Source: Planctomycetota bacterium
Lineage (GTDB): Bacteria > Planctomycetota > GCA-002687715
Reading direction: 5' to 3'
Length of the DNA stretch: 16,914 nucleotides
Assembly: GCA_013213915.1 (NCBI GenBank)
Contig: JABSRK010000039.1
Coordinates: forward strand, 1-16,914
A program made the translations under genes and the position numbers. The notes under the pieces are model-generated. The model did not search any database, was not told the DNA's origin, and was given only the letters and a program-made list of their open reading frames with translations. Below, one piece after another: positions 15,104 through 16,914 of the stretch (position 1 is the first letter of the stretch; every line of letters starts with the position of its first letter).

Positions 15104-15689
15104 TGGGCTTCCTCACGTTGCGAGGGTGTCGGTCGGCTCTCATGTCTCTGCTCGCGGTGCTCGCGGTGCTCGCGGTGGCCGCTTGCGGCGACAGTGTCCA
15201 ATTTGCGGAGCCTCCGCGGCCCGACGACTCGCGGTCGCCGCTGCGGCCCGGAGACCCGTCGGCGCCGAACCCGCACGCGCCCGCCGATCAGCCGGCCGCG
15301 GCAGACCCCTTCGACCCAGCTGACGTGGGCTCGGGCAGCACGGAAGAGGCCGGCGATCCCAACGAGGTGGTGTATACGGGCACCGTTACATTGGGTGACG
15401 GCGTCGTGTTGCCGGACCCTGCGTGGATGTGGATCTCCGCCGGCCACCCGCCGACGGGCCGCCCACCCGTGCTGACCAAGCTGCATGCGAACCTGACTTT
15501 CCCTCTCACCTTCGAACTCAAGCGCCGGGACACGGCGTTCCCCGGCGCTGCGGTCCCCAAGACAGCTGATCTCGTGTTGTATGTGAGCGTAGGCAAGAGC
15601 CGGTTCGTCGAGGGCATCGTGCTGAAGGTGCCGCCGACCGAGGCGAAGTCCATGGGCACCAAGGACATCAACATCCAGGTCAAGAAGCC

Positions 15690-15693
<4 letters not shown>
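15103..15693 (+). CDS. Putative lipoprotein with CcmI/CcmH-like C-terminal beta domain, inside the acyl-CoA operon
   Basis: A 196-residue protein with a lipobox VAAC at 25-28 (lipidated Cys28), after a hydrophobic stretch encoded by a 9-bp tandem repeat. Residues about 33-75 are Pro/Asp/Ala-rich linker. From about 85 on, a beta pattern appears: GTVTLGDGVV, a WMWISAG strand, TFPLTFELKRRDTAFP, a DLVLYVSVG strand, and a closing DINIQVKK. This resembles the C-terminal domain of cytochrome c biogenesis CcmI/CcmH-type proteins, but I hold that lightly. Start ATG 15103 overlaps the thiolase stop (TGATG); ATG 15142 is an alternative that shortens the signal. Its own stop overlaps the next ATG (ATGA). 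A lipoprotein between thiolase and dehydrogenase genes is unexpected. Confidence 0.72.
15151..15177 (+). repeat. Three tandem copies of a 9-bp unit in a lipoprotein signal sequence
   Basis: CTCGCGGTG occurs three times head to tail and encodes LAV-LAV-LAV, the hydrophobic core of the signal peptide. Gain or loss of a unit would keep the frame and change the core by three residues. Confidence 0.7.
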
Positions 15694-16544
<851 letters not shown>

Positions 16545-16551
16545 ACTTCGA

Positions 16552-16914
16552 ATGGACTTCAGGCTGTCGGATGAGCAACAGGCGCTGCGCGACGAGGCCC
16601 GCGCGTTCGCGGACGACGTGGTGGCGCCTGGCGCGCAGGAACGTGATCGGGCTCAGGAGTTCCCGCGGGACGTCGTCCGTCAGGCGTCCGAGAAGGGCTA
16701 CCTGGGCCTGCTCATCCCCGACGAGTACGGCGGGCGCTACGTCGGCAACGTCGGGCAGTGCCTCATACTGGAGGAGATCGCCCGCGCCGACGCGTCGACG
16801 CATGTCACGATCTCGGTCCACAACTCTCTCTTCACCGTGCCGCTCATCAAGTGGGGGAGAGACGAGATCAAGCGCAAGTATCTGCCGCGTCTGGCGACCG
16901 GGGAGTTTCTGGGC
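16552..16914 (+). CDS. Acyl-CoA dehydrogenase, N-terminal part (cut by window end)
   Basis: 121 residues are visible, starting MDFRLSDEQQALRDEARAFA, a classic acyl-CoA dehydrogenase N-terminal helix domain. EKGYLGLLIPDEYGG (47-61) is the family motif, and LILEEIARADASTHVTISVHNSL (71-93) is its usual follow-up. The enzyme forms the trans-2,3 double bond with FAD, or, with an electron-transfer flavoprotein, acts as butyryl-CoA dehydrogenase. The catalytic glutamate lies beyond the window. It is 7 bp from the hbd stop and very likely in the same operon. I cannot tell short-chain from other specificities. Confidence 0.92.
   Translation, partial: MDFRLSDEQQALRDEARAFADDVVAPGAQERDRAQEFPRDVVRQASEKGYLGLLIPDEYGGRYVGNVGQCLILEEIARADASTHVTISVHNSLFTVPLIKWGRDEIKRKYLPRLATGEFLG

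Overview
This is a GC-rich (roughly two-thirds G+C by eye), densely coded bacterial chromosome segment with 15 protein genes, two of them cut by the window edges. I see no rRNA, tRNA, CRISPR array, insertion sequence or prophage. Several products carry Sec signal peptides, lipoprotein signals or a twin-arginine signal, and there is a GldA/GldF/GldG/DUF4340 set. This suggests a diderm, high-GC bacterium; Planctomycetota or a similar phylum is a plausible guess, but nothing here is decisive.

Layout. (1) Positions 1-1579, minus strand: 5' part of a type IA topoisomerase of the topoisomerase III type. (2) 1929-7052, minus strand: four tightly overlapping genes in the order gldA (ABC ATPase), gldF (ABC-2 permease), gldG (large periplasmic auxiliary protein) and a DUF4340 protein. 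They are joined by ATGA overlaps, or by a short overlap or near-overlap, and look like one transport operon of unknown substrate. (3) 7437-8351, plus: arginase, converging on (4) 8356-9531, minus: a secreted alpha/beta-hydrolase-like protein that seems to lack the nucleophile. (5) 9601-10653, plus: a Tat-exported glycosylasparaginase-family Ntn hydrolase. (6) 10682-12312, minus: adenine phosphoribosyltransferase (apt), coupled by ATGA to an unknown secreted or membrane-anchored protein. (7) 12393-13729, plus: an orphan PyrK-like flavin/2Fe-2S reductase coupled by ATGA to a small lipoprotein. (8) 13922-16914, plus: a butanoyl-CoA / beta-oxidation-like operon, thiolase - lipoprotein - 3-hydroxybutyryl-CoA dehydrogenase - acyl-CoA dehydrogenase (cut by the window end).

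How the genes may work together. The thiolase and 3-hydroxyacyl-CoA dehydrogenase catalyse adjacent steps of acetyl-CoA/acetoacetyl-CoA/3-hydroxybutyryl-CoA interconversion. The acyl-CoA dehydrogenase acts on the saturated acyl-CoA, and no crotonase is visible inside the window. The Gld-type set would form an ATP-driven membrane complex with two large tethered periplasmic subunits. Arginase, apt and PyrK are nitrogen/nucleotide functions in separate transcription units.

The least expected signals are a 25-bp AT-rich motif found twice (19 of 25 positions identical), each copy about 100-115 bp upstream of a gene (topoisomerase III and arginase) and in the same orientation relative to it; a lipoprotein gene translationally coupled inside a central-metabolism operon; and a repeated pattern in which an exported protein of unknown function overlaps a housekeeping enzyme gene by a few bases.
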